NCBI RefSeq assembly: GCF_025947305.1
Contig: NZ_CP110009.1
Coordinates: 1,612,001 to 1,676,000, forward strand
DNA length: 64,000 bases
Source of the DNA: Flavobacterium sp. N3904
GTDB taxonomy: Bacteria > Bacteroidota > Bacteroidia > Flavobacteriales > Flavobacteriaceae
Direction of reading: 5' to 3'
Program-made: the position numbers and the translations under genes
The notes under the pieces: generated by a model
Told to the model about the DNA's origin: nothing
The model's database searches: none
Seen by the model: the letters and a program-made list of their open reading frames with translations, nothing else
In this document: positions 18,471-26,166 of the stretch, piece after piece
Numbering within the stretch: the stretch's first letter is position 1
Layout of the letters: each line of letters starts with the position of its first letter

Positions 18471-19679
18471 ATGAATCAAAATTTTGATATAATTATAGTA
18501 GGTGGTGGAGCTGCAGGTTTTTTTGCAGCTATTAATATTGTAGAAAAAAATCCAAAATTGAAAGTTGCCATTCTCGAACGAGGTGCTGAGGTTTTGGGTA
18601 AAGTTCGCGTTTCTGGAGGTGGACGTTGCAATGTAACTCATGCCTGTTTTGAGCCTAACGAGTTGGTAAAATTTTATCCACGCGGAGAGAAAGAATTGCG
18701 AGGGCCTTTCCACCAATTTTGTTCGGGCGACACTATCGAATGGTTTGAAAAACATGGTGTTGAACTCAAAATTGAAGATGACGGAAGAATGTTTCCCGTT
18801 TCGAATTCCTCACAAACGATTATTGATTGTTTTTTGAAAGCGACTCAAAAACTTGGGATTGCTGTTCTCACAGGCCAAAGCGTACAGTCCATTTTCAAGA
18901 AAGACAATTTTTGGAAAGTAGAAACGCAGAACGAAAATTATATAGCCGAAAAATTGGTTCTTGCTACAGGAAGCAACCCCAAAATTTGGGAAATGCTTCA
19001 ACAACATGGGCATGCAATTGTTAGTCCCGTTCCGTCCTTATTTACTTTTAACATAAAAGATCCCCGTATCAAAGAATTGCCTGGCGTAGCGGCACAAGTT
19101 ACTGTAAAAGTCAAAGACACCAAATTGACCTCTGCCGGGCCACTGTTAATTACACATTGGGGAATGAGCGGACCTGCGATTTTAAAATTATCGGCTTGGG
19201 GAGCACGAACTTTATTCGACAAAAATTATCAGTTTACCATTTTCGTGAATTGGTTGAATGATGTCGATGCCGAAGAGGTCGAAAAAGTTTTAAAAACAAT
19301 AAAAAAAGAACACGCCAAAAAAGCGGTTTCCAAAAAATCTCCTTTTGACTTCCCAAACCGATTATGGGAAAGTTTAGTTTTGGCTTCAAATATTGAGGCC
19401 GAAGCGAAATGGGCCGATTTATCTAAAGTCCAGTTGCAAAATTTAGTAAATCAGTTGACAAATTGCACGTTTCAAGTCAATGGGAAAAGTACTTTCAAAG
19501 AAGAGTTTGTAACCGCTGGCGGAATTGATCTCAAAGAAATCAACTTCAAAACAATGGAAAGCAAACTGCATGAAAACCTTTATTTTGCTGGCGAAATTGT
19601 AAATATTGATGCTATTACAGGAGGTTTTAATTTCCAGAATGCCTGGACAAGCGGGTTTATTGTTGCTCAGGCTGTTTGA
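18471..19679 (+). CDS. NAD(P)/FAD-dependent oxidoreductase, HI0933/BaiN family
   Basis: Flavoprotein of 402 residues. The FAD-binding Rossmann motif is at residues 6-20 (IIIVGGGAAGFFAAI), and the family-specific VLGKVRVSGGGRCNVTH follows at about 43-60. Residues 190-300 form the inserted domain with GPLLITHWGMSGPAIL, and the C-terminus YFAGEIVNIDAITGGFNFQ completes the FAD site. The physiological substrate of this widespread family is mostly unknown; one gut member (BaiN) is linked to bile-acid metabolism, which should not be carried over here. It is transcribed alone, divergent from the glycine-rich protein gene. Confidence 0.92.
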   Translation: MNQNFDIIIVGGGAAGFFAAINIVEKNPKLKVAILERGAEVLGKVRVSGGGRCNVTHACFEPNELVKFYPRGEKELRGPFHQFCSGDTIEWFEKHGVELKIEDDGRMFPVSNSSQTIIDCFLKATQKLGIAVLTGQSVQSIFKKDNFWKVETQNENYIAEKLVLATGSNPKIWEMLQQHGHAIVSPVPSLFTFNIKDPRIKELPGVAAQVTVKVKDTKLTSAGPLLITHWGMSGPAILKLSAWGARTLFDKNYQFTIFVNWLNDVDAEEVEKVLKTIKKEHAKKAVSKKSPFDFPNRLWESLVLASNIEAEAKWADLSKVQLQNLVNQLTNCTFQVNGKSTFKEEFVTAGGIDLKEINFKTMESKLHENLYFAGEIVNIDAITGGFNFQNAWTSGFIVAQAV

Positions 19680-19765
19680 AAGAATTAATTAACAAAAGAT
19701 TACATCCATTCTAAGTTTTTCTTAAGGACTATTAGGATACATTTACTTTCAATAAATTCTTACTT

Positions 19766-20512
19766 ATGAAGGTAAAACTACCTGTTGCATTATTCTTGTT
19801 TTTATATCAAGTTAGTTTTTCGCAAACTGAAAAGCCACTAAAAGGAATTCTATCAAGTGATGGTTTCCTTTTGAAAAATGTGGATGTTATCAATAAAACA
19901 TCCAAAAAAAGTACCATTACAAATGATAAAGGTGAATTTGTAATTGAAGCTAAAGCGAATGATAGTCTATATTTTTATGCCAAAGAGTATTATATAAAAA
20001 GACTGAAAGTAACTTCGGAAGATATAAATCTAAACTATTTGATAGTTTCAATGTTGAAAAAGCCTGAAGAGTTGGAAGAAGTGGTAATTAGGAGAGTAGC
20101 CACCTCTGGAATTTCATGGGAAGGTGATGCGAAAAACAAGCAAGAAAAGAGAGATGATTTGGCTGCACAAAAAACAGCAAGTAAACTGAACACAGGCGTT
20201 TATGACGGGGCGATGGTAAACGGCCCTGATTTTGGTAGAATTGGAGGCATGATATTAGGTCTGTTTATAAAAGAAAAGGAGCCACCCGTAGAAAAATCTC
20301 CAGATATTGAATTTGCAGTATTAGCAAAAAAGACCTGCAATGAAAAATTTTATCTTCAAACCTTAAAGCTAAAACCAGACCAAATTGAGCTGTTTCTTCA
20401 GTTTTGCGATGCCGATCCAAAGTCCAAAACTCTTATTAAGCATAGTAATATCCTGAGTATGATGGATTTTTTAACGAATAAAAATATTGAATTTCAAAAA
20501 CTTAAAAATTGA
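19766..20512 (+). CDS. Carboxypeptidase-like regulatory domain protein, secreted
   Basis: 248 residues with signal peptide MKVKLPVALFLFLYQVSFSQ. Residues about 24-95 are a carboxypeptidase-D regulatory-like beta-sandwich (LKGILSSDGFLLKNVDVINK; TITNDKGEFVIEA), as found at the N-terminus of TonB receptors, but no plug or barrel follows. The rest is mostly helical, with no catalytic signature seen. Such stand-alone proteins are common in flavobacteria and of unknown role. The gene ends 7 bases before the convergent tspO gene. Confidence 0.82.
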   Translation: MKVKLPVALFLFLYQVSFSQTEKPLKGILSSDGFLLKNVDVINKTSKKSTITNDKGEFVIEAKANDSLYFYAKEYYIKRLKVTSEDINLNYLIVSMLKKPEELEEVVIRRVATSGISWEGDAKNKQEKRDDLAAQKTASKLNTGVYDGAMVNGPDFGRIGGMILGLFIKEKEPPVEKSPDIEFAVLAKKTCNEKFYLQTLKLKPDQIELFLQFCDADPKSKTLIKHSNILSMMDFLTNKNIEFQKLKN

Positions 20513-20519
20513 TATCGGC

Positions 20520-20996
20520 CTATCGATTCAGCCACCAAATACTTCCATTCAAAACGGCGGCAAAACTTACCCAAAGCAAATACGGAATAAATAAATAGCC
20601 CGAAATTTTGTTGATTTTGGCAAATTGTATATAGGTTTCATAAATCATTAGCCATAAAATTATGATTTCCAGTCCTGCCAACATTGTGTTTTTAAGCCCA
20701 AAAAACAAATACGACCATAAAGCATTTAGTGCCAATTGTACAGCGAAGAAAATCAAAGCTTTTTTGACTATTTCTTTTTCAAAATCAATTCGGTTCCAAA
20801 CCAATCCTGCCGCAATTCCCATCATGATATAAAGCATACTCCAAACCGGCGCAAAAATCCAATTTGGCGGATTAAAACTTGGTTTTATTAAAGTAGGATA
20901 CCAAGTCGTAATTGCCGAACGACTAACCATTCCAGAGAAATAACCCACGACCAAACAAGTAGCGACGATAGCTAGAATTCGAGTAATTTTATTCAT
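20520..20996 (-). CDS. tspO: TspO/MBR family tryptophan-rich sensory protein
   Basis: Integral membrane protein of 158 residues with five hydrophobic segments, as in TspO. Signature parts are SAITTWYPTLIKPSFNPPNW and FAPVWSMLYIMMGIAAGLVW near the N-terminus, and NALWSYLFFGLKN followed by W.MIYETY in the middle. Family members bind porphyrins and other tetrapyrroles and affect stress responses. The role here is not evident from context: upstream is the divergent mevalonate cluster, downstream a convergent secreted protein. Confidence 0.93.
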   Translation of the reverse strand: MNKITRILAIVATCLVVGYFSGMVSRSAITTWYPTLIKPSFNPPNWIFAPVWSMLYIMMGIAAGLVWNRIDFEKEIVKKALIFFAVQLALNALWSYLFFGLKNTMLAGLEIIILWLMIYETYIQFAKINKISGYLFIPYLLWVSFAAVLNGSIWWLNR

Positions 20997-21083
20997 CTTT
21001 TTTTAAATTTTTTCAGAATTCAAAAATACTTAAAAACTTTCTAAGTAATGCAATAAAGAGATAAGCGATTTAACCAAAAAAAG

Positions 21084-21091
21084 TATCTTTG
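21084..21091 (+). promoter_or_regulatory. Putative -7 box for mvaD
   Basis: TATCTTTG matches TAnnTTTG and lies 16 bases before the mvaD start, implying a short leader of roughly ten bases. No clear -33 TTG is visible at 17-23 bases upstream. Confidence 0.5.
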
Positions 21092-21107
21092 CCGAAAATT
21101 ATTATTT

Positions 21108-22190
21108 ATGTTTGAAGCCAACGATTTTATTCCATCAAAATATACGCATTCTATTGATAAAGGTAGTTTTAGTTGGAGTGCTCCCAGTAATATTGCTTTG
21201 GTAAAATATTGGGGCAAAAAAGAAAATCAGATTCCTGCAAATCCATCGGTTAGTTTTACTTTGAACAATTGTAAAACAATTACTGTTTTGACTTTCGCTA
21301 AAAAAATAAGTACTGGAAATTTTTCTTTTGATTTGTTATTTGAAGGAAAACCCAAAGAAGATTTCAAACCAAAGATTCAAAAATTCTTGGAACGGGTTGA
21401 AGTTTACTTGCCTTTTCTGAAAGAATATCATTTTACGATAGATACTCAAAATACCTTTCCACACAGTTCCGGAATTGCTTCTTCGGCATCTGGAATGGCA
21501 GCATTGGCGATGAATTTTATGAGTTTGGAGAAAGCATTATATCCAGAAATGACCGATGGTTATTTTTATGCCAAAGCTTCATTCTTGGCACGATTGGGTT
21601 CTGGAAGTGCTTGCCGAAGTGTAAAAGGCCAAGTTGTCGTTTGGGGAAATCAAGCCAATATAAAAAGGAGTTCGGATCTTTATGGAGTCGAATATCCGTA
21701 TCAGATTCATGATACATTCAAGGATTTTCAAGACACAATTTTGTTGGTTGACAAAGGAGAAAAACAAGTTTCGAGTACTGTAGGTCATGATTTGATGCAC
21801 GACCATCCTTTTGCCGAAAGGCGATTTGCCCAAGCGCATGAAAATCTGGACAAACTGATTCCTGTTTTTGAGAATGGAGATCTAGAAGAATTTATTAAAA
21901 TAGTAGAAAGTGAAGCCTTGACTTTGCACGCTATGATGATGACTTCTTTGCCGTATTTTATTTTAATGAAGCCCAATACTTTGCAAATTATTAATGCGAT
22001 TTGGAAATTTAGAAATGAAACCAAAATTCCAGTTTGTTTTACTCTGGATGCTGGTGCCAATGTACATGTTTTGTATCCAAATGAGGTTAAAGAAAAAGTG
22101 TTGCAATTTATTAAAGCAGAATTAGTTGGCTATTGCCAAAATGGTCAGTACCTTTGCGACGAAATTGGAAATGGTGCTTTGTTGAATTGA
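21108..22190 (+). CDS. mvaD: Diphosphomevalonate decarboxylase
   Basis: Last step of the mevalonate pathway: ATP-dependent decarboxylation of mevalonate diphosphate to isopentenyl diphosphate. The protein has 360 residues. Characteristic segments are SWSAPSNIALVKYWGKKE (substrate-binding Lys and Tyr), the GHMP ATP loop FPHSSGIASSASGMAALA, and LGSGSACRSVKGQVVVWG, which contains the Ser-Ala-Cys-Arg of the active site. The catalytic Asp lies in CFTLDAGANVHVLYP. It heads a run of isoprenoid genes with gaps of about 40-50 bases and has its own promoter box. Confidence 0.95.
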   Translation: MFEANDFIPSKYTHSIDKGSFSWSAPSNIALVKYWGKKENQIPANPSVSFTLNNCKTITVLTFAKKISTGNFSFDLLFEGKPKEDFKPKIQKFLERVEVYLPFLKEYHFTIDTQNTFPHSSGIASSASGMAALAMNFMSLEKALYPEMTDGYFYAKASFLARLGSGSACRSVKGQVVVWGNQANIKRSSDLYGVEYPYQIHDTFKDFQDTILLVDKGEKQVSSTVGHDLMHDHPFAERRFAQAHENLDKLIPVFENGDLEEFIKIVESEALTLHAMMMTSLPYFILMKPNTLQIINAIWKFRNETKIPVCFTLDAGANVHVLYPNEVKEKVLQFIKAELVGYCQNGQYLCDEIGNGALLN

Positions 22191-22211
22191 TTCCTTTTTT
22201 TAGTATCTTTA
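22182..22211 (+). promoter_or_regulatory. Possible internal promoter before the small ORF and GHMP kinase
   Basis: TTG (22182-22184), 19 bases, then TATCTTTA (22204-22211). Spacing fits the Bacteroidota -33/-7 pair, with the last base of the -7 box off consensus (A for G). The TTG overlaps the 3' end of mvaD. Confidence 0.3.
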
Positions 22212-22229
22212 ATTTCTAATGCGACAATC

Positions 22230-22424
22230 ATGGATTTGAATGGGGAGAAATTAAAATTAATTAAAAAGATAGTTAATACTAAAGATGTTGTGATTTTGAA
22301 AAAAATTATTGCCGTTTTTGAAGATCAGAAAAAAGAGATTTGGAAAGATTTAACTCCCGAGCAACAAGAAGAAATAAACATAGGCATACAAAATGAAAAT
22401 CGAGGTGATGTAGTCGATTTTTAA
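22230..22424 (+). CDS. Small antitoxin-like protein (64 aa) without a partner toxin
   Basis: A 64-residue charged helical protein: MDLNGEKLKLIKKIVNTKD, then KDLTPEQQEEINIGIQN and GDVVDF. The C-terminal pattern (acidic helix with LTPEQQ.EI..G, then G.VVDF) resembles the antitoxins that accompany RelE/ParE toxins in Bacteroidota. In those the segment usually continues a few residues further. Here a stop falls right after DF, within a T5 tract. Removing one T would extend the frame by about ten codons (KFEKHNSYQP). No toxin ORF fits in the 50 bases before the next gene. It may be an orphan or decayed antitoxin. Assignment is tentative; the ORF itself is plausible. Confidence 0.6.
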   Translation: MDLNGEKLKLIKKIVNTKDVVILKKIIAVFEDQKKEIWKDLTPEQQEEINIGIQNENRGDVVDF

Positions 22425-22474
22425 GTTCGAAAAACACAATAGTTACCAACCCCAAATTGATAATTGATACCAAT

Positions 22475-23413
22475 ATGAAAGGACCTTTATTTTATTCAAA
22501 AATATTACTCTTTGGAGAATATGGAATCATTCGTGACTCAAAAGGATTGTCAATTCCTTATAATTTTTATAATGGAGCGCTCAAGAAAGATGCAAATCCT
22601 TCTGAAGAAGCCATAAAATCCAACGGTCATTTGAAACGTTTTGTTGTCTATCTGGAAGCATTGCAAAACGATCAACCTGATTTGGTTACTTTTGATTTAG
22701 AGACTTTAAAAAATGATGTGGCTACCGGAATGTATTTTGACTCCAGTATTCCTCAAGGATATGGAGTAGGCAGCTCAGGTGCATTGGTAGCGGCTATTTA
22801 TGATAAATATGCCCAACACAAAATCACCGTTTTGGAAAACTTAACACGCGAAAAATTATTGACTTTAAAAACAATTTTTTCTCAAATGGAAAGCTTTTTT
22901 CATGGAAAAAGTTCAGGCCTGGATCCTTTAAACAGTTATTTGAGTATTCCAATTTTGATAAATTCAAAGGATAATATTGAAGCAACGGGGATTCCAACGC
23001 AAAGTTTTGACGGGAAAGGAGCTGTATTTTTACTGGATTCTGGAATCGTGGGCGAAACCGCTCCGATGGTAAATATTTTTATGGAAAATCTGAAAGACAA
23101 AGGTTTTCGTAACATGCTTAAAAATCAATTTGTAAAATATACTGATGCTTGCGTAGAAAATTTTCTAGGAGGTGATATGAAATCATTGTTTGAAAACACT
23201 AAGCATTTATCAAAAGTAGTTTTGAATAATTTCAAACCAATGATTCCGGAACAATTTCATGGTATTTGGCAAGAAGGTTTAGATTCAAATGATTATTACT
23301 TAAAATTGTGTGGCTCCGGAGGTGGAGGTTATATCTTAGGGTTTACAGAGGATCTTGAAAGAGCAAAAGCTTCGTTAAAAGATTTTAAATTAGAAGTTGT
23401 TTATCAATTTTAA
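22475..23413 (+). CDS. mvk: GHMP kinase, probably mevalonate kinase
   Basis: 312 residues. N-terminal FYSKILLFGEYGII is the substrate-binding start of mevalonate kinases, and the ATP loop is SSIPQGYGVGSSGALVAAI. The GHMP C-terminal motif is KLCGSGGGGYILGF. A conserved segment FHGKSSGLDPLNSYLSIP carries the catalytic Asp. The upstream in-frame codon at 22457 is TTG, while the ATG at 22475 gives the family N-terminus, so I use 22475. It lies between mvaD and a prenyltransferase, so a role in phosphorylating mevalonate (or phosphomevalonate) is well supported. Which of the two steps it does is inferred from family resemblance. Confidence 0.88.
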   Translation: MKGPLFYSKILLFGEYGIIRDSKGLSIPYNFYNGALKKDANPSEEAIKSNGHLKRFVVYLEALQNDQPDLVTFDLETLKNDVATGMYFDSSIPQGYGVGSSGALVAAIYDKYAQHKITVLENLTREKLLTLKTIFSQMESFFHGKSSGLDPLNSYLSIPILINSKDNIEATGIPTQSFDGKGAVFLLDSGIVGETAPMVNIFMENLKDKGFRNMLKNQFVKYTDACVENFLGGDMKSLFENTKHLSKVVLNNFKPMIPEQFHGIWQEGLDSNDYYLKLCGSGGGGYILGFTEDLERAKASLKDFKLEVVYQF

Positions 23414-23463
23414 TTTAAAATACCGCTGTTAAAACGACAACTTATAAATACTAAACAGACTCC

Positions 23464-24420
23464 ATGTTAAGCAGGAAGCATAAATTATTTGCATTAAAGA
23501 TTGTTAGTTTGTTCTCAGTAGTTAGAGGTTATAACATTCCGATAATTGCATTAGCACAGTATCTTTCTGCTATATTTATTCTTGCTCCCGAGAAGAGGGC
23601 ATTGGCAGTTCTTTTGGATTTCAATCTTTTTATTATTGTATTGGCATCCAGTCTGGCAATCGCTTCGGGTTATATAATCAATAGCTTTTATGACAGTAAA
23701 AAAGATTTAATCAACCGCCCGAATAAATCTCAATTGGATCGTTTGGTAAGTCAAAAAACAAAACTTCAGGTTTATTTCAGCCTTAATTTTTTTGTTGCCA
23801 TTATTGCGTTATTTGTTTCTTTTAGAGCTGTTTTGTTTTTTTCTGTTTATATTTTTCTGATTTGGTTTTATTCCCATAAAATAAAAAAGTATCCACTGGT
23901 TGGCAATCTTATGGCCGCATTTTTAGCAGTTTTACCTTTTTTAGCTATTCTTTTGTATTACTATCTAAAGATGCCTTTGTATGAAATAGAAAACAATAAG
24001 GACAAGCTAGCCGTAATTCTTTCGCACGCCACTTTCCTCTTTTTATTAATTCTGATTCGGGAAATGATTAAAGATTTAGAGAATATAAAAGGAGATTTGG
24101 CCAATGATTACAAAACTATTCCAATTATTTATGGCGAAGGAATTTCAAAAAATAGTATTACCATATTGACTATACTTACCGTAATCCCCGTGTATTTTTT
24201 AATTGATATTTATGATGTAGGGTATATGGATATTTATTTTTACTGCAGTTTTATAGTTTTAATTTTCTTTTTGATTTATTTATGGAAATGGAATACAAAA
24301 GAAAAATATGTTTTACTTCACAATGTACTTAAATTCCTTATTGTTGCAGGCGTATTTTGTATCGTCTTGATAAATCCAAGCGTTTTGTGGCATGGAAAAA
24401 AAGTATTGATGACAATTTAG
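23464..24420 (+). CDS. UbiA-family prenyltransferase (geranylgeranylglycerol-phosphate geranylgeranyltransferase type)
   Basis: Polytopic inner-membrane enzyme of 318 residues with about nine hydrophobic segments. The first Asp-rich motif is NSFYDSKKDLINRP (residues about 76-90); the second, REMIKDLENIKGDLANDY with the downstream KTIPIIYG, is also typical of UbiA enzymes. Flavobacterial members of this subgroup are usually annotated as geranylgeranylglycerol-phosphate geranylgeranyltransferase, by similarity to archaeal lipid enzymes. The true substrate in these bacteria is not settled. Its place 50 bases after the mevalonate kinase gene ties it to isoprenoid use. Confidence 0.88.
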   Translation: MLSRKHKLFALKIVSLFSVVRGYNIPIIALAQYLSAIFILAPEKRALAVLLDFNLFIIVLASSLAIASGYIINSFYDSKKDLINRPNKSQLDRLVSQKTKLQVYFSLNFFVAIIALFVSFRAVLFFSVYIFLIWFYSHKIKKYPLVGNLMAAFLAVLPFLAILLYYYLKMPLYEIENNKDKLAVILSHATFLFLLILIREMIKDLENIKGDLANDYKTIPIIYGEGISKNSITILTILTVIPVYFLIDIYDVGYMDIYFYCSFIVLIFFLIYLWKWNTKEKYVLLHNVLKFLIVAGVFCIVLINPSVLWHGKKVLMTI

Positions 24421-24536
24421 TGTCACTTTAGTCAATCAATCGCTATTGAATAAATCCTCAAAAGAGTCAATGGCCATTTAATTAAGTAGTTAACGTTTTC
24501 TAATTGCCAAAAATCGTTTCTCAATGATATAAATAG

Positions 24537-24544
24537 TATCTTTG
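24537..24544 (+). promoter_or_regulatory. Putative -7 box for the pseudouridine synthase gene
   Basis: TATCTTTG matches TAnnTTTG and is 18 bases before the start codon, the same sequence and nearly the same spacing as the mvaD promoter. Confidence 0.5.
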
Positions 24545-24562
24545 CACAAATTATAGAATCTT

Positions 24563-25468
24563 ATGAATAAGAATGACGGCAATAAAAGAGGGAGTGGACC
24601 AAGAGCAAACAGCTCGAGACCTAGTTCAAATAAGCCAAAACCTGCGATGCAAAAAAGGGCACAAGGGCCAAAAAAAGTAAAAACAATTGTAAAAGTTGCC
24701 GATACTACTGATAAAGTAGAGAAAAAACCAAATCAAGCTCCGAAAAGACCAAAAGTAAAAGATGAAATTCGTTTGAATAAATACATCTCAAACTCGGGTG
24801 CTTGTTCTCGTCGTGATGCCGATATTTATATCCAATCTGGTACTGTCAAAGTAAATGGAATTCCTGTTACAGAAATGGGTTATATGGTAAAACCTGGTGA
24901 TGTAGTTAATTTTGACGGTTCTGTCTTGACACCCGAGAAAAAAGTATATATCTTGCTTAACAAACCTAAAAATTTCACTACTGCTCTTGATGAAGGTCAA
25001 GAATACCGAAATGTATTAGAATTGGTTAAAGGTTCTACCACATCAAAAATTGCTCCAATTGGCCGAATGGATAAAAATACAACGGGTCTTTTGTTGTTTA
25101 CAAACGACACAGATATGATTCGTAAATTTACTTTACCAAGTCAAAAATCATCCAAAATTTATCAAGTATCTTTAGATAAAAACTTGAAGTTCGAAGATTT
25201 AGAAAAAATAAACAAAGGTCTAGTTCTTGATGGACACCGCGTTTTTGTTGAAGATGTAAGTTATATTGAAGGAGAAGCAAAAAGCGAAATCGGAATTCAA
25301 TTAAGATCGGCTAACGTAAAAGTGGTTCGCTCTATATTTGAGAATTTCAGTTACGATGTTTTGAGAATTGACCGTGTAGCTTTTGCTGGTTTAACTAAGA
25401 AAAACTTGCCAAGAGGAAATTGGAGGTTACTTACAGATCAAGAAATTATTAATCTGAAGAATGTATAA
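24563..25468 (+). CDS. Pseudouridine synthase, RsuA/RluB family
   Basis: Isomerises a uridine in rRNA. 301 residues: a basic, low-complexity N-terminal extension rich in Lys, Pro, Arg and Ser (to about residue 70), then an S4 RNA-binding domain (RLNKYISNSGACSRRDADIY). The catalytic domain has YILLNKPKNFTTALDE, the active-site Asp in GRMDKNTTGLLLFTND, and LRIDRVAFAGLTKKNLPRG. The long basic tail is common in Bacteroidota RluB-like proteins. The exact target (23S, RluB-like, versus 16S) cannot be read from sequence. Monocistronic, with its own promoter box and terminator. Confidence 0.92.
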   Translation: MNKNDGNKRGSGPRANSSRPSSNKPKPAMQKRAQGPKKVKTIVKVADTTDKVEKKPNQAPKRPKVKDEIRLNKYISNSGACSRRDADIYIQSGTVKVNGIPVTEMGYMVKPGDVVNFDGSVLTPEKKVYILLNKPKNFTTALDEGQEYRNVLELVKGSTTSKIAPIGRMDKNTTGLLLFTNDTDMIRKFTLPSQKSSKIYQVSLDKNLKFEDLEKINKGLVLDGHRVFVEDVSYIEGEAKSEIGIQLRSANVKVVRSIFENFSYDVLRIDRVAFAGLTKKNLPRGNWRLLTDQEIINLKNV

Positions 25469-25490
25469 TACTTCTTTCGAATAAAAACTA

Positions 25491-25526
25491 AAATCCCTTT
25501 CACCTTAAAAATGTAAAGGGATTTTT
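25491..25526 (+). terminator. Intrinsic terminator after the pseudouridine synthase gene
   Basis: AAATCCCTTT (25491-25500) pairs perfectly with AAAGGGATTT (25515-25524), followed by T residues. Loop of 14 bases. Confidence 0.8.
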
Positions 25527-25546
25527 CAATTAAAACAACAAATAGT

Positions 25547-25909
25547 ATGACGCCAGAAAAATTACAATCAATTGCTTTTAAATGGTTTGAAGCTTTTAAC
25601 AATCATAATTTGGAGCAATTATTGTCCCTTTATGATGATGAAGCAGAACACTTTAGTCCGAAATTAAAAATCCATAAACCCGAAACTCAAGGTTTAGTTA
25701 CTGGGAAAGATGCTCTAAGAATTTGGTGGCAAGATGCTTTTGAACGTTTACCAAGTTTACATTATAAAGTAACTTCGCTTACCGCAAATGCAGATCGAGT
25801 TTTTATGGAATACATTCGAACTGTTGAGAACGAAGAGGATATGCTTGTTGCAGAAGTGCTTGTTGTAAAGGAAGATAGAATTGTGGCTTCACGAGTGTAT
25901 CACGGATAA
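25547..25909 (+). CDS. NTF2-like / SnoaL-like domain protein
   Basis: 120 residues, a single cone-shaped alpha+beta NTF2-like fold by pattern: LQSIAFKWFEAFNNHNLEQL, LYDDEAEHFSPKLK, TGKDALRIWWQDAFERLP, then strands HYKVTSLTANADRVFMEYI and VAEVLVVKEDRIVASRVYHG. These proteins include small isomerases, cyclases and non-enzymatic binders, and no specific active site can be assigned. There is no signal peptide. The gene is flanked by terminators on both sides and so is a single-gene unit. Confidence 0.85.
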   Translation: MTPEKLQSIAFKWFEAFNNHNLEQLLSLYDDEAEHFSPKLKIHKPETQGLVTGKDALRIWWQDAFERLPSLHYKVTSLTANADRVFMEYIRTVENEEDMLVAEVLVVKEDRIVASRVYHG

Positions 25910-25936
25910 ATTTAAGCCATTTTATAAAATTCAAAC

Positions 25937-25979
25937 AAATCCCATTTTGCTCATGTAGTAAATTGGGATTTTTTTTTTT
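25937..25979 (+). terminator. Intrinsic terminator after the NTF2-like gene
   Basis: AAATCCCA (25937-25944) pairs with TGGGATTT (25964-25971), followed by a run of eleven T at 25969-25979. Confidence 0.75.
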
Positions 25980-26026
25980 GGTAGAATTTTCAAAAAACGA
26001 AAAATTATTTTCAATATTTATATTCT

Positions 26027-26038
26027 ACGAAAACGTTA
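26027..26038. promoter_or_regulatory. Possible LacI-family operator upstream of the GH3 gene
   Basis: ACGAAAACGTTA shares its first ten bases exactly with the site at 2815 in the susC/lacI intergenic region. It lies 128 bases upstream of the GH3 gene. A regulatory link between the two carbohydrate loci is inference. Confidence 0.3.
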
Positions 26039-26166
26039 AACCTATGAAAAACAATCAAATTAGTGTCTTAAAAATGAGTTCTCTAATAAATATAATTACT
26101 TTTAAAATTCATTAATAATTAAGCAATTATTAAAAAGATAAAGTTTTAAAGATAAATTATAAAAAA

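Noticed and set aside
22457..22474. Upstream TTG start for the mevalonate kinase
   Set aside because: The ATG at 22475 gives the standard family N-terminus; TTG starts are uncommon here.
24491..24500. TAACGTTTTC upstream of the pseudouridine synthase, the reverse complement of part of the box at 26029-26038
   Set aside because: The gene has no link to sugar use, and a ten-base match is not rare in AT-rich DNA. It is probably chance.
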